From Mikania micrantha (taxonomy: Eukaryota > Streptophyta > Magnoliopsida > Asterales > Asteraceae), in contig CM018683.1 in assembly GCA_009363875.1 (NCBI GenBank), forward strand, positions 42,244,804 through 42,308,803: a stretch of DNA of 64,000 nucleotides. Direction: 5' to 3'. Positions 60,430 to 64,000 of this stretch are shown piece by piece (position 1 is the first letter of the stretch; the number at the start of each line of letters is the position of its first letter). The notes under the pieces were generated by a model, which had not been told where the DNA came from, ran no database searches, and worked only from the letters and a program-made list of their open reading frames with translations. Made by a program: the position numbers and the translations under genes.

Positions 60430-60505
60430 TGTCGTCCAATTAAGCATGCTTATATATAGGGCATACGTATCACGAATGAAGCTGCCATCCCACCACACAC
60501 ATAAC
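60430..60505 (-). other. TATA/GGGCATA cassette, single copy
   Basis: CATGCTTATATATAGGGCATACG and GCCATCCCACCACAC; the GTCGCAA block is degenerate. Arms not evident. Core quoted in two parts. Confidence 0.6.
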
Positions 60506-60650
60506 CGAACTCAATACCACCTGTATTGTAGCTATAGATACCCATTTCATCACACATAGGCTTAATCACAACTAGGATTTCCCATATGATAATTCATTAC
60601 TTCACAATGATCTTAACATAGCATAGTAGGCTTTAAAGAGTACAAATCTC

Positions 60651-60800
60651 CATAGTTATAAATGGTGGATTGCCACAGTTATTAACGGTGGCATACTCTT
60701 TGGATTTCGAAGAGTCAAATTATTCACAGTTATAAGTGGTGAATTACCACAGTTATTAATGGTGGTATTACCACAGTTATCAGTGGTGGTAGACTCTTTA
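60651..60800. repeat. ACAGTTATNAnTGGTGG short tandem repeats
   Basis: Six units of about 24 bp (CCACAGTTATTAATGGTGG type). Looser TCATAGGAATAA repeats follow at 61130-61460. Confidence 0.85.
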
Positions 60801-62198
60801 ACTTACTATTAGTCCCATCTGATTAGGAAGTGAGAGTAAGTTTGACACGTAGTTATGTCCCCATTGATCTATATAATTAAATTGATCACATTGTAATCAC
60901 CATACAGGCCTACCACAATGTCCTCAACTCATTTCTGTCCATTAGTTTTCCCAAGACCTCATAGCTATCTGCCACCAGCTTGTGACTTCAGTGAGGTCAG
61001 TCCCTCAGTCTGCCAGTCCACATAATAAAAGTGGTGAGATAATTAGCACACACTATCATACTCTTATCACCCGTGTCAAAAATGATAGAGTTGGAATAGG
61101 CTGGCTAAAAATCAACAGAGTTCTTATAGTCCTCATCCCATAACCATAAACTCATAACTCCATATTCATAATCTCATAGGAATCTCATAGAATTAACACA
61201 CATGGTCTCATAAGAATAACAGATCTAGTCTCTTAGAATTAACCGAAATATTTCCATAGGAATAATAGTTATGGTTTCCTTGGAATTAATACAATAATTC
61301 ATTAGGAATATTATGTATTCCTCAAAAAGGATTACAGTTGTAATCACAGAGGAATAATAGTCTTATCTCTAAGAATTCACAGATATTGTCTCGAAGAAAT
61401 AACTGTTATGAATTCATAGGAATCATAGATATAGTCTAACAGTAATAATAGTTATAATCTCACAGTCATTAACATTAACATAATAAGGCATACAATTGTA
61501 ATAACAAAGTAAAACCTTATTATCATAACGTGTACTAAACATTTAAGAAAGGTTTTCGCATGTTCTCAGCCCCGCAGTTAAATCAAAAGATCAGTAAAAA
61601 TGAGCATATAAACTCACCTTGTAGTTGATGTGGTTGACTAAGTAATAAAGAAATGCACGAACTCTTTGTTATTGTGATGACGTTGTAATCAAAACCTGTG
61701 TTGAATTCAATGTTGTTTGTAACTTATAAGTATGAGTTATCAATTCGTAGGTTAACCCTAAAGTTGGTTAACTTTTATAAGTCTTTGTATCTTGAATTTT
61801 CCTTGATCTCATTTGAGGGTATAACATACTAATACTTAATCAATTTAGATTAAGATTAATGCATAATACGTTCTTTGTTTATATGATTATCTCACTTGAG
61901 TGTGTTTGTTCAAATATTATGTTATAAAAACAATCATTTGATGTGTTACAAAAGGAAGCAAATGTATCTCACTTAAGTAATTCCACCAACTTTGTAGTAA
62001 AATTGATTAACTTATTTTATAAAAGTAACCCCTTTTTGTTACTTTGATCAAAACATGACTTAGTTATAACCTTTGACATGTTTTAAACTATGGTTTATGA
62101 TTAAAACACTTGTTATAAGGTTTATCTATGTTTTTAACCAATGTTTAAGTAGTTTAAGTGAGAACATCATGAGACCCGTTGCACCCCACCCAAATAAG

Positions 62199-62740
62199 TT
62201 CTCGATTAACACTTGTATGCATTGTTCTCGTTTAGGCAGCCAAAAATGGATGTATTCTCGAAATTATGTGGTAGTTTTTATAGAATTTAATCAACTGGAA
62301 CTATTATTATTTTGGGTGTTAGGTGGCCCATCCCACCAAAGGTTCTCGACTTACAAAGAATTTAAGGAATTTTTCGGCCAAGTGTGTATCTCTAGAAAGT
62401 GTTCCCAATTCACGTAAATGATTCTAGGCCAATCCTAGGTGGATCTCGGCCTTTCAAAAAAATAAAGAGGAGGTTCACGAATTTTAATACCCTTCCTATT
62501 ATGTTCTCGAGTTATGCACAAAAGAATGGGTGTGTTCTCGACCAAGGGTGTTCAAATAAAGGTTCTCGAATTGCTCAGGAGGTTCTCGAATTGAATATAG
62601 GTTTTCTCGAATTGTACATGGGTTTCTCGACTTTGAGGTTTAAAACAAAGGGGTTCTCGACTTGTTTCTAAGGTGATTCTCGAATTTGGTCATAAATTGG
62701 TTCTCGACTAGAATGAGGTGTTCTCAAATTACTTCATCTC
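62199..62740. repeat. GGTTCTCGA word array
   Basis: TTCTCGA followed by A/C-TT occurs about 14 times, spaced 20-60 bp, in one orientation, downstream (minus sense) of the TATA box and leader. Confidence 0.9.
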
Positions 62741-63153
62741 CAACCCCCGTTCCCAGAACTTCGCGTATATTTGCAGGTTCCTCAAAACCCCATATTTCAA
62801 GTTATTTTAAGCTCAAATAATTCATAAAAACTCATTTTAAAGTGAATCTATCATAGTATAATGAGATAAAATAGAGTTCTAAGTTCATTCATCTGGGTTC
62901 CTTAAAAACCCTAAAATTCCGAAAGTTTGAACTCACATTACCTATAAATCAGTGGATTTCAAGTCCGAACTGCTGTACTTTCGTGTTCTACTAGTCAAGG
63001 GCATCGATTTGATATCAAATTCGTCGATTTTGGTTAAGAAACAAGGATTTTAGGTATGATTTCTTTATGAACTTTTTAGAGAGAGAAAAAGAGACAGAAG
63101 TTAGAGAGAGAAGTAGGTAGGTGGGTATTAATTGAAGAAATAAATGCTTAGCA

Positions 63154-63170
63154 GGGGTTTTTATACCCCG
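63154..63170 (-). promoter_or_regulatory. TATA box of the solo LTR
   Basis: The minus strand reads CGGGGTATAAAAACCCC, a perfect TATA core in a short palindrome, upstream of the CT-rich leader. Confidence 0.6.
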
Positions 63171-63934
63171 TGCAAGTTCGGGTTCGTTTCGTTTGCTCGG
63201 TTCTTGTTTTCGTGACGTTTACGAAATGCAACGCAAAATTTACGAACTTTAAATAAAATAGCTTTATTTTAACCTTTTTAAGGTGGTTATTCATAGTAAA
63301 TATTTTATAATTCTTTTTTTTTTATTTTACTGTTTTGAAACGTTTATTTTATTTGTTTCGTCAGATCGTTTCGCCTTCGCGCGTATTCGTTCTAATCGTC
63401 ACCCGAACGAACACGACGGCAGTTTCACTTTCTGATTTTTTTTGTTTTTCACTTTTCAATCATCATTCAGAACATTAAACCCACAGATATGTTTGTGTGA
63501 ATCGTCACCCACGCAAACACACTGTCAGCTTATTATTCTGAAACAATACTGATATATCGTTTTGATTCAAACATTCTTGCAGACGGACTCAACTGAACCT
63601 ACCTAATTTCACATAGTTATAATGTTTTCACCTTGTTTTCTCACTGAATTATCTGCCATCTGATTTTAGTTATTTAGGGAAATTAGATCGCAAATGATAT
63701 GTTTCTGTCATTTGTTCTCACACTGTGTTATTTTTCATAATTTGTTGTATTTCTGTATTTTGATTTTCATCGAATACATACAACTGTTATATTGTTTTAT
63801 AGCCCTGTTGTCACACAACTGTTAAACGAATAGTTATTCACGCATAGTCATTCACACATAGTTATTTACACATAGTCATTGTGAAAGTACACATACCGTA
63901 CGAACTGCCGGACGATCTGGTACTAATTGTCACA

Positions 63935-64000
63935 TCTTGACACCCTTTAGACACTTAGTTATATTTAGTCCAAGGATAATGAACAAGAAATTTGCCTGAA
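63935..64000 (+). mobile_element. continuation of the plus-oriented LTR
   Basis: TSD copy TCTTG and the next 61 bp, which should continue 59887; too short to say more. Confidence 0.5.

Larger units (their letters stand above)
59888..63934 (-). mobile_element. 4.0-kb solo LTR
   Basis: Left end TGTCACACCCCGAGCC, right end ACTAATTGTCACA, flanked by TCTTG on both sides (59883-59887, 63935-63939). It contains a U5 block (60270-60300), one cassette (60430-60505), short tandem repeats, a TTCTCGA word array, a CCCTAAAATTCC landmark (62910), a GAGA tract (63078-63112) and a TATA box. No coding. Confidence 0.93.

Overview
This is a plant nuclear window. It is AT-rich and dominated by nested transposable elements: Ty3/Gypsy LTR retrotransposons primed by initiator-Met tRNA, Helitrons, MITEs and SINEs, plus one intron-rich nuclear gene. 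It is certainly a eudicot-type genome. An Asteraceae source is my guess from the general style of the TGTnACACCCCG-type LTRs and is not proven by the sequence.

Host gene. The only convincing cellular gene lies on the minus strand from 22257 down to 7138. Twelve exons splice into an uninterrupted 429-codon frame encoding a plastid-targeted YgfZ/GcvT-like protein (At1g60990/IBA57.2 type) with the diagnostic KGCYxGQE motif. Its introns hold several insertions: a degenerate 5-kb Ty3/Gypsy element (14172-19139, TSD TCATG) that landed in a three-copy ~175-bp tandem repeat, two MITEs with 9-10 bp target duplications, and an inverted pair of SINE-like repeats flanking exons 4-6.

Left edge (1-7.1 kb): the end of a minus-strand gypsy LTR, a 264-bp tandem duplication, a MITE with ~105-bp inverted repeats, microsatellites and low-complexity repeats.

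22.4-28.6 kb: two Helitron-like elements in the same orientation, ending in hairpin + CTAG next to AC/AT microsatellites. They are followed by a 1.6-kb element with ~210-bp inverted repeats that carries a nested hAT-type MITE. The larger Helitron contains a foldback element built from GACGC words and a captured terminal exon.

29-46 kb: an LTR-like composite (29001-32884), then an older minus-strand LTR split by a recent, structurally complete 11.6-kb chromovirus-type element (33475-45088, TSD TAATG, two 2990-bp LTRs without a length difference). Its gag-pol frame is broken only by single-base changes in homopolymers.

46-64 kb: tandem repeats, another Helitron end, and a stack of old gypsy remnants. 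A gag-pol pseudogene is split by a 4.4-kb solo LTR (53594-58015, TSD ACTAG). A plus-oriented LTR is split by a second solo LTR (59888-63934, TSD TCTTG).

Two patterns cut across the retrotransposons and may be undescribed. The first is a recurrent ~120-bp cassette with a TATATATAGGGCATA core between imperfectly paired, covarying arms, found in three different parts of the elements. The second is an array of short words, different in every LTR, at an equivalent place downstream of the promoter.
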